Below, piece after piece: positions 16,424 to 24,333 of a DNA stretch of 64,000 nt; positions within the stretch are counted from its first letter, which is position 1, and the number at the start of each line of letters is the position of its first letter. The notes under the pieces were generated by a model. The model saw nothing but the letters and a program-made list of their open reading frames with translations, was not told the DNA's origin and searched no databases. The position numbers and the translations under genes were made by a program. Origin of the DNA: Alistipes sp. (GTDB lineage Bacteria; Bacteroidota; Bacteroidia; Bacteroidales; Rikenellaceae); the NCBI RefSeq assembly GCF_020026455.1, contig NZ_JAHHQJ010000001.1:248001-312000 (forward strand). Direction: 5' to 3'.

Positions 16424-18178
16424 TTACTCTTCCGGTTTCCTTAACTCCAGATACAACTCGTCGAGCTGCGTCTGGTCGATGTATCCCGGGGCGTCGAGCA
16501 TCACGTCGCGGCCCGCGTTGTTCTTCGGGAAGGCGATGTAGTCGCGGATCGACTCCGAGCCGCCGAACAGCGAACACAGACGGTCGAATCCGAACGCCAG
16601 ACCTCCGTGAGGGGGTGCCCCGTACTTGAAGGCGTTCATCAGGAAGCCGAAGCGTTTCTGCGCCTCCTCGGGCGTGAAGCCCAACAGTTCGAACATCTTC
16701 TCCTGCAGCTTCGAGTCGTGGATACGGATCGAGCCGCCGCCGATCTCCGTGCCGTTGCAGACGAAGTCGTAGGCATTGGCACGCACGTGTCCCGGGTCGC
16801 TGTCGAGGTATTGTACGTCCTCGAGTTTGGGCGAGGTGAAGGGGTGATGCACGGCGTAGTAGCGCTGCGTCTCGTCGTCCCACTCAAAGAGCGGGAAGTC
16901 GACCACCCACAGCGGGGCGAACTTCTGCGGGTCGCGCAGTCCCAGCTGCTGGGCCACTTCGAGACGCAGGGCGCAGAGTTGCGTCAGCGTCTTGAACTTC
17001 TTGCCGCAGAGGATGAAGACCATGTCCCCGGCCTTGGCTCCGCAGCGCTCGGCCATGGCACGCACCTGCTCGGGGGAGTAGAACTTGTCGATCGACGACT
17101 TCACGCCGCCCTCCTCGACACGGATCCAGATCAGCCCCTTGGCGCCGATCTGCTGCCGCTTGACGAACTCCGTCAGAGCGTCGATCTGCTTGCGGGTGTA
17201 GGTGGCGCAGCCCGTGGCGGCGAATCCGGTGATGTATTCGGCATCGTCGAAGACCTGGAAGCCGTGTCCTTTGGCCAGGTCGGTGATCTGGGCGAACTCC
17301 ATGCCGAAGCGCAGGTCGGGCTTGTCCGATCCGTATTTCTCCATCGCCTCGATCCAGGGCATGCGGCGCAGCGGTTCCGTCAACTCGATGTCCATCACGT
17401 GCTTGAACATGTGTTTGGCCCATCTCTCGAAGATTTCGAGCACGTCCTCCTGCTCGACGAACGACATCTCGCAGTCGATCTGCGTGAATTCGGGCTGGCG
17501 GTCAGCGCGCAGATCCTCATCGCGGAAGCAGCGCACGATCTGGAAATACTTGTCGTAGCCGGCGACCATCAGCAGCTGTTTGAGCGTCTGCGGCGATTGG
17601 GGCAGGGCATAGAACTGGTTGGGCGACATGCGGCTCGGCACGACGAAGTCGCGCGCTCCTTCGGGGGTCGAACCCACCAGACAGGGGGTTTCGATCTCGA
17701 GGAATCCCTCGTCGGAGAGGAAGCGGCGGATCTCCTGGGCCATCTTGTGGCGCAGGATCAGGTTGCGCTGCAGGGGCGGACGCCGCAGGTCGAGGTAGCG
17801 GTACTTCATGCGCAGGTCGTCGCCGCCGTCCGAGACCTCCTCGATGGTGAAGGGGGGCACTTCGGCTTCGTGCAGGATGACCACCTTTTCGGCCGTTACC
17901 TCAATGTCTCCCGTCGGCATTTTGGGGTTCTTCGACTGCCGCTCAACGACTTTGCCGACGACCTGGATGACCCATTCGCGGCCCACGCGGCAGACCGTTT
18001 CGCGGGCCTCGGCGGGGGAGTGTTCCTCGACGACGATCTGGGTGATGCCGTACCGGTCCCTCAGGTCGATGAAGGTCATGGCGCCGAGGTTCCTGACTTT
18101 CTGCACCCATCCGGCCAGGGTGACGGTTTGGTTGACGTTGCAGGCCCGGAGGCAGCCGCAGGTATGGGTTCTGTACAT
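16424..18178 (-). CDS. aspS: Aspartate--tRNA ligase
   Basis: A 584-residue class II aminoacyl-tRNA synthetase. An N-terminal OB-fold anticodon-binding domain (about 1-105, GWVQKVRNLGAMTFIDLRDR) is followed by the catalytic core with motif 2 (RCFRDEDLRADRQPEFTQID) and motif 3 (GLAFGFDRLCSL). The bacterial GAD insertion (about 300-410) is present, as expected for bacterial-type AspRS of 580-600 residues. The signature SPQTLKQLLMVAGYDKYFQI is intact. Whether it is discriminating or also charges tRNA-Asn is not decided; an AsnA-type asparagine synthetase is nearby. Confidence 0.96.
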   Translation of the reverse strand: MYRTHTCGCLRACNVNQTVTLAGWVQKVRNLGAMTFIDLRDRYGITQIVVEEHSPAEARETVCRVGREWVIQVVGKVVERQSKNPKMPTGDIEVTAEKVVILHEAEVPPFTIEEVSDGGDDLRMKYRYLDLRRPPLQRNLILRHKMAQEIRRFLSDEGFLEIETPCLVGSTPEGARDFVVPSRMSPNQFYALPQSPQTLKQLLMVAGYDKYFQIVRCFRDEDLRADRQPEFTQIDCEMSFVEQEDVLEIFERWAKHMFKHVMDIELTEPLRRMPWIEAMEKYGSDKPDLRFGMEFAQITDLAKGHGFQVFDDAEYITGFAATGCATYTRKQIDALTEFVKRQQIGAKGLIWIRVEEGGVKSSIDKFYSPEQVRAMAERCGAKAGDMVFILCGKKFKTLTQLCALRLEVAQQLGLRDPQKFAPLWVVDFPLFEWDDETQRYYAVHHPFTSPKLEDVQYLDSDPGHVRANAYDFVCNGTEIGGGSIRIHDSKLQEKMFELLGFTPEEAQKRFGFLMNAFKYGAPPHGGLAFGFDRLCSLFGGSESIRDYIAFPKNNAGRDVMLDAPGYIDQTQLDELYLELRKPEE

Positions 18179-18210
18179 GGCGATATGTTGTGTTTAGACG
18201 TTACGATCGG

Positions 18211-18218
18211 CAAAGTTA
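18211..18218 (-). promoter_or_regulatory. aspS -7 element
   Basis: TAACTTTG on the minus strand, about 33 nt upstream of the aspS ATG. Confidence 0.55.
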
Positions 18219-18479
18219 ACTAAAATTCATCATTCCTCGTTCATCAAACCCCGATTAAATGACGGGATACCTTGTTAAAACCGCCCTGTGTTGCAGGAGG
18301 GCACCGCCTCAGCCGCCGGGTGCGGATGCAAGGACTTCCGTGCGGCGCAAGGGAGCAAAACCGGCCGCAGCCCCGAAACGGGACTTCCGAACCGGGCATT
18401 TTGAATCGAAATCGGGGCATTTGCCTTGCTTCCGGGTGGAGATTGTCGGTGTGGGATGCGGTTCTTTGGAAAAAATGGT

Positions 18480-18487
18480 TACTTTTG
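18480..18487 (+). promoter_or_regulatory. tadA -7 element
   Basis: TACTTTTG 17 nt upstream of the ATG at 18505. It excludes the in-frame ATG at 18475 as the usual start. Confidence 0.6.
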
Positions 18488-18504
18488 CCGAAAAGAAATC
18501 CGGC

Positions 18505-18951
18505 ATGGAACAGCACGAAACCGATGAAAAATTCATGCGGCTGGCACTAAACGAGGCGCGGAAAGCGTTAAAACAACAGGAGGTCCCCATCGGAGCGGTC
18601 GTCGTGGCCGACGGCGCGGTGATCGGGCGGGGCCACAACCTCGTTGAAACCCTGGCCGACCCCACGGCCCATGCCGAGATGCAGGCACTGACGGCCGCCG
18701 CCGCAACACTTGGGGGCAAGTATCTGCAGGAGTGCACGTTGTATGTGACGGTCGAGCCTTGCATCATGTGCGCCGGGGCGATCGGATGGGCGCAGGTGAG
18801 CCGAGTGGTGTGGGGCGCCGACGATCCCAAGAAGGGCTTCCGATGCTACTCCGAGGCGGTGTTCCACCCCAGGACGACTGTGGCACGGGGTGTGCTTCGG
18901 GAGGAGTGTGAGGAATTGATGCGTGTTTTTTTTGCGGGTTTGCGCGGATAG
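18505..18951 (+). CDS. tadA: tRNA-specific adenosine deaminase TadA
   Basis: A 148-residue zinc cytidine/deoxycytidylate-deaminase fold protein that converts the wobble adenosine of tRNA-Arg to inosine. Zinc ligands and the catalytic Glu are in THAEMQAL (about residues 52-59); the other two Cys ligands are in VEPCIMCAGAI. The TadA-type C-terminal stretch GVLREECEELMRVFFAGLR is present, and the length is typical. The start follows the promoter evidence. Confidence 0.93.
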   Translation: MEQHETDEKFMRLALNEARKALKQQEVPIGAVVVADGAVIGRGHNLVETLADPTAHAEMQALTAAAATLGGKYLQECTLYVTVEPCIMCAGAIGWAQVSRVVWGADDPKKGFRCYSEAVFHPRTTVARGVLREECEELMRVFFAGLRG

Positions 18952-18952
18952 A

Positions 18953-18985
18953 TTTGGTAAAAAAGGAATTTTTTTTATACTTTTG
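18953..18985 (+). promoter_or_regulatory. Promoter of the TPR protein gene
   Basis: TTTG (18953-18956), 21 nt, then TACTTTTG (18978-18985): a near-consensus Bacteroidota promoter beginning directly after the tadA stop. The predicted leader is about 60 nt. Confidence 0.78.
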
Positions 18986-19050
18986 CAGCCAACGCGTTTC
19001 GAACAGGAGCGCATGAACTGAAAAACTTTCAAAAATAGAATAGAAAAGCA

Positions 19051-19989
19051 ATGAAAAAGTTATTTGTATCGAGTATCGCGCTGTTTGCGGCGCTGTCGCT
19101 CTCGGCACAGGATGTTACCGCAATCTACAACGAAGCCGCAGCTGCTTTCGGGGCCAAGGATTTCGCAGGCGCAGCCTCGAAGTTCGAGCAGGTGATCGAG
19201 CAGGGGCTGGACAACGAGGAGGCCGCGTCGCTGGTGGCCACGGCCAAGACGACGCTTCCCAAATGCTACTTCATGATGGGTGGCGGAGCGATCCGGACCA
19301 AGAACTACGACGAGGCGCTGACGAATTTCACCAAATCGGCGGAGTTGGCCGAACTCTACGGCGACATGAGCCAGATGGCCAAGGCCAACGGCTGGGTGGC
19401 CAAGATCTACCAGATCCAGGGCGGCGACGCTTTTAACAACAAGGACTATGCGACTGCCGCAGGCGTGTTCGAGAAGGGCTACAAGGCTGACCCGGACAAT
19501 ACCGCGATGGCGCTGAACCTAGCCATGAGCTACTGCGAAATGGGCGAGTACGAGAAGGGTATGGACATCTATGAAGGAGTGGCCGCCAAGACGCACCCCA
19601 AGTATGCGGATGACGTTGCCAAGGCCAAGGAGATGATCGCCCTCTATACCAATAACAAGGTGGCCACGCTCCAGGCAGCCAACGATTTCGACGGTATCAT
19701 CTCGATGGCCGATGCGCTGCTGGCTAAGAACGCCGGAAACGCCTTGGCTCAGAAGGTCCGCCTGCAGGCCTATGCCAGCAAGAAGGACTACGACAAGGTG
19801 ATCGAGCAGGGCGAGGCTGCCGCCAAGGTGCAGGCCGATCCCGAGGATATGAGCCTGATGTACCTGACGCTGGGTGCCGCCTACAACGCCAAGGAGATGA
19901 AACCGCAGGCCATCGAGGCCTTCCGGAAGGTGACGGCAGGACCGGCAGTCGAGAGTGCGAAAGCCGCATTGGCCGAGCTGACCAAATAG
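19051..19989 (+). CDS. Secreted tetratricopeptide-repeat protein
   Basis: A 312-residue protein with a Sec signal peptide (MKKLFVSSIALFAALSLSAQ; cleavage near residue 19-20). The mature part is a series of TPR-like helical pairs, for example AAAAFGAKDFAGAASKFEQ, KNYDEALTNFTKSAELAE, KDYATAAGVFEKGYKADP, ALNLAMSYCEMGEYEKGM and YNAKEMKPQAIEAFRKV. It is Ala/Lys-rich and has no catalytic motif. It is probably a periplasmic or envelope scaffold; partner unknown. The gene has its own strong promoter and terminator, which suggests a well-expressed protein. Confidence 0.85.
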   Translation: MKKLFVSSIALFAALSLSAQDVTAIYNEAAAAFGAKDFAGAASKFEQVIEQGLDNEEAASLVATAKTTLPKCYFMMGGGAIRTKNYDEALTNFTKSAELAELYGDMSQMAKANGWVAKIYQIQGGDAFNNKDYATAAGVFEKGYKADPDNTAMALNLAMSYCEMGEYEKGMDIYEGVAAKTHPKYADDVAKAKEMIALYTNNKVATLQAANDFDGIISMADALLAKNAGNALAQKVRLQAYASKKDYDKVIEQGEAAAKVQADPEDMSLMYLTLGAAYNAKEMKPQAIEAFRKVTAGPAVESAKAALAELTK

Positions 19990-20082
19990 TCTGCGGGCTG
20001 CGCGGGGAGCGCGGGGCGGTCGGGGGTCCGAGGAACCTTCGGGCCGCACGGAAGCTAAGCCCCGGGTCCGTCAATAGACCGC

Positions 20083-20117
20083 AAAGCGGGTTCCGATTTT
20101 CGGAACCCGCTTTTTTT
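20083..20117. terminator. Terminator between TPR gene and queG
   Basis: The stem AAAGCGGGTTCCGA / TCGGAACCCGCTTT with a 3-nt loop and a long T-tract to 20117 lies in a convergent gap. It may serve both strands, although the U-tract is on the plus strand. Confidence 0.88.
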
Positions 20118-20144
20118 GTGCCGATCCGGAAGTGAAGGGCGGGA

Positions 20145-21080
20145 TCAGTCCTCCGACACCTCTTCGGTTGCGGTATTCCGACGGGCATTCTCCCGGATGC
20201 GGGCCAGTCCGCTGCGGGTCAGCGGCGTGCGGGCGCAGAGGGTTTCGAATGCCGTCTCGTCCATGTCGAGCCACGCTGCCGCGTCCATCGTCAGCGGATC
20301 GAACACGGCATCGAACGCCGCATTGCGGTGTTGCGGGGCGCGACGGTTCCAGGGGCAGGAACTTTGGCACGCGTCGCAGCCGAAGATCCAGCCGTCGAGC
20401 TCCGGTTGGCCGGGTTGCTCCCGCTCGATGGTGCGGCACGAGATGCAGCGGTGGGTGTCGATGGTCCGGTCGGGGGCGATGGCCCCCGTGGGGCAGTTGT
20501 CGATACAGCTGCGGCAGGTCCCGCAGCGCGACCCTTCGAAAGGTGCATCGTAGCGGTCGGTCTCTTCGGTAAGGATCAGCTCGCCCAGCACGACGTAGCT
20601 CCCGTATTGTGGCGTGACGAGCAGCGACTGCCGCCCGATCCATCCCAGCCCGGCCTCTACTGCCAGCTGCTTCTCGGCCAGCGGTGCGGTGTCGACGAAG
20701 GCGCGGCCACCCAGACCGGGGTACATGGTGCGCAGGGCGTCGAGCATCCCGCCGAGCATCGCCCGGATGGAGGTGTGGTAATCCGCCGTGCAGGCGTAGG
20801 AGGCCACCTTTGTCCGGTGTCCGGGCGGATAGCCCTCGCCGATGCGGTTTTTGTACGACACAGCGCAGACCACGGCCGTCCGTGCGCCTTCGACCAGTCG
20901 GCGCGCATCGAAGCGCTTGTCGACGTTGCGCTCCAGATAGCCCAGCGACGATTGGCAGCCGCGGGCCAGCCATGCGCGGAAAAGGGCCTCGTTTTCGGCC
21001 AGATGACGGCACGGGGTGATGCCGCAGAGGTCGAAGCCCGCGTTGGCGGCGAGCCGTTTGATGTACAGATGGTCGAGCAT
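20145..21080 (-). CDS. queG: Epoxyqueuosine reductase QueG
   Basis: A 311-residue cobalamin-dependent iron-sulfur enzyme for the last step of queuosine tRNA modification (epoxyqueuosine to queuosine). The N-terminal catalytic region contains SSLGYLERNVDKRFDARRLV and SYKNRIGEGYPP. The 2[4Fe-4S] region has both motifs: CGTCRSCIDNCPTGAI, and CISC...CDACQSSCPWN. The C-terminal segment is short, without the HEAT-repeat extension seen in longer forms. No other que gene lies in the window. The CDS reads away from the acyl-CoA ligase. Confidence 0.94.
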   Translation of the reverse strand: MLDHLYIKRLAANAGFDLCGITPCRHLAENEALFRAWLARGCQSSLGYLERNVDKRFDARRLVEGARTAVVCAVSYKNRIGEGYPPGHRTKVASYACTADYHTSIRAMLGGMLDALRTMYPGLGGRAFVDTAPLAEKQLAVEAGLGWIGRQSLLVTPQYGSYVVLGELILTEETDRYDAPFEGSRCGTCRSCIDNCPTGAIAPDRTIDTHRCISCRTIEREQPGQPELDGWIFGCDACQSSCPWNRRAPQHRNAAFDAVFDPLTMDAAAWLDMDETAFETLCARTPLTRSGLARIRENARRNTATEEVSED

Positions 21081-21095
21081 TGTGATAATTTACGC

Positions 21096-21103
21096 CAAAA
21101 ATA
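21096..21103 (-). promoter_or_regulatory. queG -7 element
   Basis: TATTTTTG on the minus strand, 16 nt upstream of the queG ATG; exact TAnnTTTG match. Confidence 0.55.
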
Positions 21104-21138
21104 GTGTTTTTTAGTCGGAATTTAGTAATTTCGCAGCA

Positions 21139-21146
21139 TACTTTTG
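21139..21146 (+). promoter_or_regulatory. Acyl-CoA ligase -7 element
   Basis: TACTTTTG 30 nt upstream of the ATG. It shares a 95-bp divergent gap with the queG promoter. Confidence 0.6.
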
Positions 21147-21175
21147 CGTTATCCGAACGTAGCTAATAAGAACAC

Positions 21176-22843
21176 ATGATGACTGTCAATACACTGTACG
21201 AACTGGTTCGCAACAGCGTGGAAAAGTTTGCGTCGAAGGTCGCTTTCTCGATGTACGGTGGCGACGAGGTGACCTATGCCGAGGTGGGCCGTCGTATTGC
21301 CAAACTGCAGGAGATTCTCACCGGTGCGGGGCTTCGCGCCGGGGACAAGGTGGCGCTCTTGAGCAGCAACATGCCCAACTGGGGCATCAGCTATTTCGCC
21401 GTCACGTCGGCGGGGATGGTGGCCGTGCCGATCCTGCCCGATTTTTCGGGCGAGGAGCTGGACATGATCATCGAGCACTCGGAGGCCAAGGCCCTGCTCG
21501 TGTCGGACAAACTTTTCACCAAACTCTCGAAGCAGACCATCGGGGGGCTTAACGTGGTGGTCCGTACCAAGAACCTCGGCGTCATCTCGCAGCATGTCCG
21601 CGAGGAGGGCGCAACGGGCATTCCCCGGCCCGAGGACCTGGCCGTGATCATCTACACGTCGGGAACCACTTCGAAGCCCAAGGGCGTGATGCTGACCCAC
21701 GCGGCGCTCTGCGCACAGGTCCGGATCTCGGCCTCGATCTTTCCGGTCGACGGCAACGACACGTTCCTTTCGGTGCTGCCCCTCTCGCACACCTACGAGT
21801 GCTCCATCGGCATGATCTATCCCTTCTCGATGGGCGCGCGGATGGTCTACCTCGACCGTCCGCCCACGGCCTCGGCCTTGATGCCCGCCCTGCGGGCGAT
21901 CCGACCGACGGTCATGCTGATCGTGCCGCTGATCATCGAGAAGATCTACCGCCATCAGGTGCTCGCCAAGTTCAACTCCAACTCCTTTTGGCGTGCGCTC
22001 TACCGCATCGGCTTCATGCGCCGCTACCTCCACCGCGTTGCGGGCGGCAAGCTGATGAAACTCTTCGGCGGGCGCCTGCGCTTCCTTGGAATCGGGGGTG
22101 CGAAACTCGACAGCGGGGCCGAGAAATTCCTGCTCGAAGCCCGTGTCCCCTATGCCATCGGCTACGGATTGACCGAGACGGCACCGCTGCTGGCCGGCGC
22201 GGCCCCTTCGCAGGTGCGGCTGGGATCGACCGGACCCCAGGCCCCGGGCGTCGAGCTGCGGCTCGAGAACATCAACCCCAAGACCCGTCAGGGCGAGATC
22301 GTGGCCCGCACGCCGAGTCTCATGGTGGGCTATTTCAAGAATCCCGAAGCCACGAAGGAGGTTCTCACGCCCGACGGATGGTTCCGCACGGGAGACCTCG
22401 GGGAGCTGGATAAGGACGGCTGGCTCTACATCAAGGGCCGCCTGAAGAACATGATCGTGGGCCCTGGCGGCGAGAACATCTATCCCGAGGACATCGAGAC
22501 GGTGCTCAATTCGCATGTCTGCATCGCCGATTCGATCGTCACGGAGCAGGAGGGGCGCCTGATTGCCCTGGTGCACTTCAACCGTGAGGAGATCGAGTCG
22601 ATGATCGACGATTGGCGCGAGGAGTGGGAGAGCAAGAAGGAGGCCTGGGAGGCCAAGACCGAGCAGTTGAAGAAGGAGATCATGGATTTCGTCAACGCCA
22701 AGGTCAACCGTTTTTCGCGCATCTCGGAGGTCGTTGAGGAGAAGGAGGACTTCGTCAAGACCCCCACACACAAGATCAAGCGATTCCTTTATAATAAGGA
22801 CAGGAACGGCCAAACTCCGGACCATCCTGCTTCCGGACAATAG
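21176..22843 (+). CDS. Long-chain fatty acid--CoA ligase (AMP-binding, FadD-like)
   Basis: A 555-residue adenylate-forming enzyme that activates fatty acids to acyl-CoA through an acyl-AMP. The P-loop is VIIYTSGTTSKPKGVML (about residues 158-174), the acyl/AMP motif GYGLTETAPLL, and the hinge motif GWFRTGDLGELDKDGWLYIKG. A8 core GPGGENIYPEDIE follows; the catalytic Lys region is near TPTHKIKRFLY at the C-terminus. Long-chain ligase is the likely class from the overall layout. Chain length and whether it scavenges or recycles fatty acids are unknown. ATG codons at 21176 and 21179 are equally possible starts. Confidence 0.88.
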   Translation: MMTVNTLYELVRNSVEKFASKVAFSMYGGDEVTYAEVGRRIAKLQEILTGAGLRAGDKVALLSSNMPNWGISYFAVTSAGMVAVPILPDFSGEELDMIIEHSEAKALLVSDKLFTKLSKQTIGGLNVVVRTKNLGVISQHVREEGATGIPRPEDLAVIIYTSGTTSKPKGVMLTHAALCAQVRISASIFPVDGNDTFLSVLPLSHTYECSIGMIYPFSMGARMVYLDRPPTASALMPALRAIRPTVMLIVPLIIEKIYRHQVLAKFNSNSFWRALYRIGFMRRYLHRVAGGKLMKLFGGRLRFLGIGGAKLDSGAEKFLLEARVPYAIGYGLTETAPLLAGAAPSQVRLGSTGPQAPGVELRLENINPKTRQGEIVARTPSLMVGYFKNPEATKEVLTPDGWFRTGDLGELDKDGWLYIKGRLKNMIVGPGGENIYPEDIETVLNSHVCIADSIVTEQEGRLIALVHFNREEIESMIDDWREEWESKKEAWEAKTEQLKKEIMDFVNAKVNRFSRISEVVEEKEDFVKTPTHKIKRFLYNKDRNGQTPDHPASGQ

Positions 22844-22852
22844 GCAACCCCC

Positions 22853-22880
22853 CCCCGCTCCGGGAGCGGGGATTCTTTTT
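22853..22880 (+). terminator. Acyl-CoA ligase terminator
   Basis: The stem CCCCGCTC / GAGCGGGG with a 3-nt loop is followed by ATTCTTTTT, 10 nt after the stop. Confidence 0.8.
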
Positions 22881-22949
22881 GACCCGAAACGAGTGCCCCT
22901 CCCGATTTTCGGCGGAGGCATGAGGCTGGTCGCTTTCGATAAAGGGTCT

Positions 22950-23062
22950 GGAGGGACGTCCGATTTTCTGAAGGGACGTCCGATTTTCGGCCCGGGGCAT
23001 TTTCGTGAGGCCGTCCGGGTTCGTGGCGTTTTCGCAGGGCCGTCCGGCTTTTAGTTCGGGTT
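22950..23062. repeat. Short direct repeats in the ligase-asnA gap
   Basis: GGGACGTCCGATTTTC occurs twice within 40 bp. The related GGCCGTCCGG and the phrase GTTCGTGGCGTTTTCGCAGG / GTTCGTTGCGTTTCCGCAGG also occur twice. They are degenerate and GC-rich, with no coding signal. Confidence 0.55.
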
Positions 23063-23085
23063 CGTTGCGTTTCCGCAGGGCCGCC

Positions 23086-24120
23086 TTACTTGAGATAGAT
23101 GCCGTGGGCGGCACATGTGGCGATCATCTGCTCGGGCCAGATGCTGACCTGAACTTCGCCGATGTGGGCACAGCGCAGGTAGAACATGCAGAGACGCGAC
23201 TGGCCGATGCCGCCGCCGATCGAGAGCGGCAGACGGCCTTCGAGCAGCAGGCGGTGGAACTCCATTTCGCGCCGCTCGGGACAGCCGCAGATCGCAAGCT
23301 GGCGTTCGAGGGCTTCGGCATCGACGCGTATGCCCATGCTCGAAAGCTCGAAGGCACTCTCCAACACCGGGTTCCACACGATGATGTCTCCGTTGAGCCC
23401 CTTGTAGCCGCCTTCGGTCGGGGAGCTCCAGTCGTCGTAGTCCGGGGCACGCCCGTCGTGCCGCTGTCCGTCGGAGAGTTCGCCGCCGATGCCGATGAGG
23501 AACAGCGCCCCGTATTTGCGGGCCGCCGCCTGCTCGCGCTCCTTGGGTGTCAGCGCGGGGAACTCCTGCAGCAGCTCCTCGGCCTGCAGGAAGGTGATCC
23601 GCTCGGGCAGTATGGGCGTGATGTGCGGGTAGAGCTCGTAGACCTCCTCCTCGACGGCCTTCATCGCCTCGTAGATCGTTTCGACGGTCGTTTTCAGGAA
23701 GTCCAGATTGCGCTCTTCGGGGCGCATTGTGCGTTCCCAGTCCCACTGGTCGACGTAGAGCGAGTGGATGTTGTCCAGCTCCTCGTCGGCGCGGATGGCG
23801 TTCATGTCGGTGTACAACCCGTATCCCGGGGCGATCTTGTAGGATCCCAGTTTCATGCGTTTCCATTTGGCCAGCGAGTGCACGACCTCGGCCCGGCGGT
23901 CGCCCAGATCGCGGATCGGGAACGATACGGCGCGCTCCACGCCGTTCAGGTCGTCGTTGATACCCGTGCCCGAAAGGACGAACAACGGGGCTGTGACGCG
24001 GCGGAGGCGGAGACGGCGGGCCAGCATGTCGGGGAAAATCTCCTTGAGGCGGGTGATGGCCTGCTCCATCGTTTCGGGAGCGAGTTTGGCCGTATAGTCT
24101 TCCGGGATGAACAGCGGCAT
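23086..24120 (-). CDS. asnA: Aspartate--ammonia ligase (asparagine synthetase A)
   Basis: A 344-residue class II aaRS-like enzyme that makes asparagine from aspartate, ammonia and ATP. Family features include TAPLFVLSGTGINDDLNG near residues 43-60, FPIRDLGDRRAEVVHSLAKWKR, a central LYVDQWDWE and C-terminal LSIGGGIGQSRLCMFYL. Length is typical (about 330-345). It has its own -7 element. No clear own terminator was found downstream. Confidence 0.95.
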   Translation of the reverse strand: MPLFIPEDYTAKLAPETMEQAITRLKEIFPDMLARRLRLRRVTAPLFVLSGTGINDDLNGVERAVSFPIRDLGDRRAEVVHSLAKWKRMKLGSYKIAPGYGLYTDMNAIRADEELDNIHSLYVDQWDWERTMRPEERNLDFLKTTVETIYEAMKAVEEEVYELYPHITPILPERITFLQAEELLQEFPALTPKEREQAAARKYGALFLIGIGGELSDGQRHDGRAPDYDDWSSPTEGGYKGLNGDIIVWNPVLESAFELSSMGIRVDAEALERQLAICGCPERREMEFHRLLLEGRLPLSIGGGIGQSRLCMFYLRCAHIGEVQVSIWPEQMIATCAAHGIYLK

Positions 24121-24160
24121 GGGTTTCGGGGTTTGGATTCGAAAAAAACGGTTTGTTTTG

Positions 24161-24168
24161 CAAATATA
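24161..24168 (-). promoter_or_regulatory. asnA -7 element
   Basis: TATATTTG on the minus strand, 41 nt upstream of the asnA ATG. Confidence 0.55.
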
Positions 24169-24276
24169 CGCAAAGGCGGGGCAAGTCGGCTCTGCCCGAG
24201 CTCAAAAAGTGACGGTTCAAGCCCCGGATCCGGAGCTCGGCTGGCCCGTGTCTGCGGCCGGGAGAGGGTGGGGTGG

Positions 24277-24314
24277 TAAAAATAACGCACGCAACACTCT
24301 GTTACGTGCGTTAT
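24277..24314 (-). terminator. Terminator of the DUF2723 gene
   Basis: The hairpin ATAACGCACG ... CGTGCGTTAT (24282-24291 / 24305-24314) has an inner AACA/TGTT stem. On the minus strand it is followed by TTTTT, about 20 nt beyond the stop at 24334. Confidence 0.82.
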
Positions 24315-24333
24315 CGTTACTTCCGGCTTCCGG

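Larger units (their letters stand above)
18179..18504. other. Divergent intergenic region between aspS and tadA
   Basis: A 326-bp gap with no convincing gene. It carries the aspS and tadA -7 elements (18211-18218 and 18480-18487). The middle is GC-rich without a clear hairpin. A longer in-frame reading of tadA back to 18259 is possible but lies upstream of its -7 element. Confidence 0.5.
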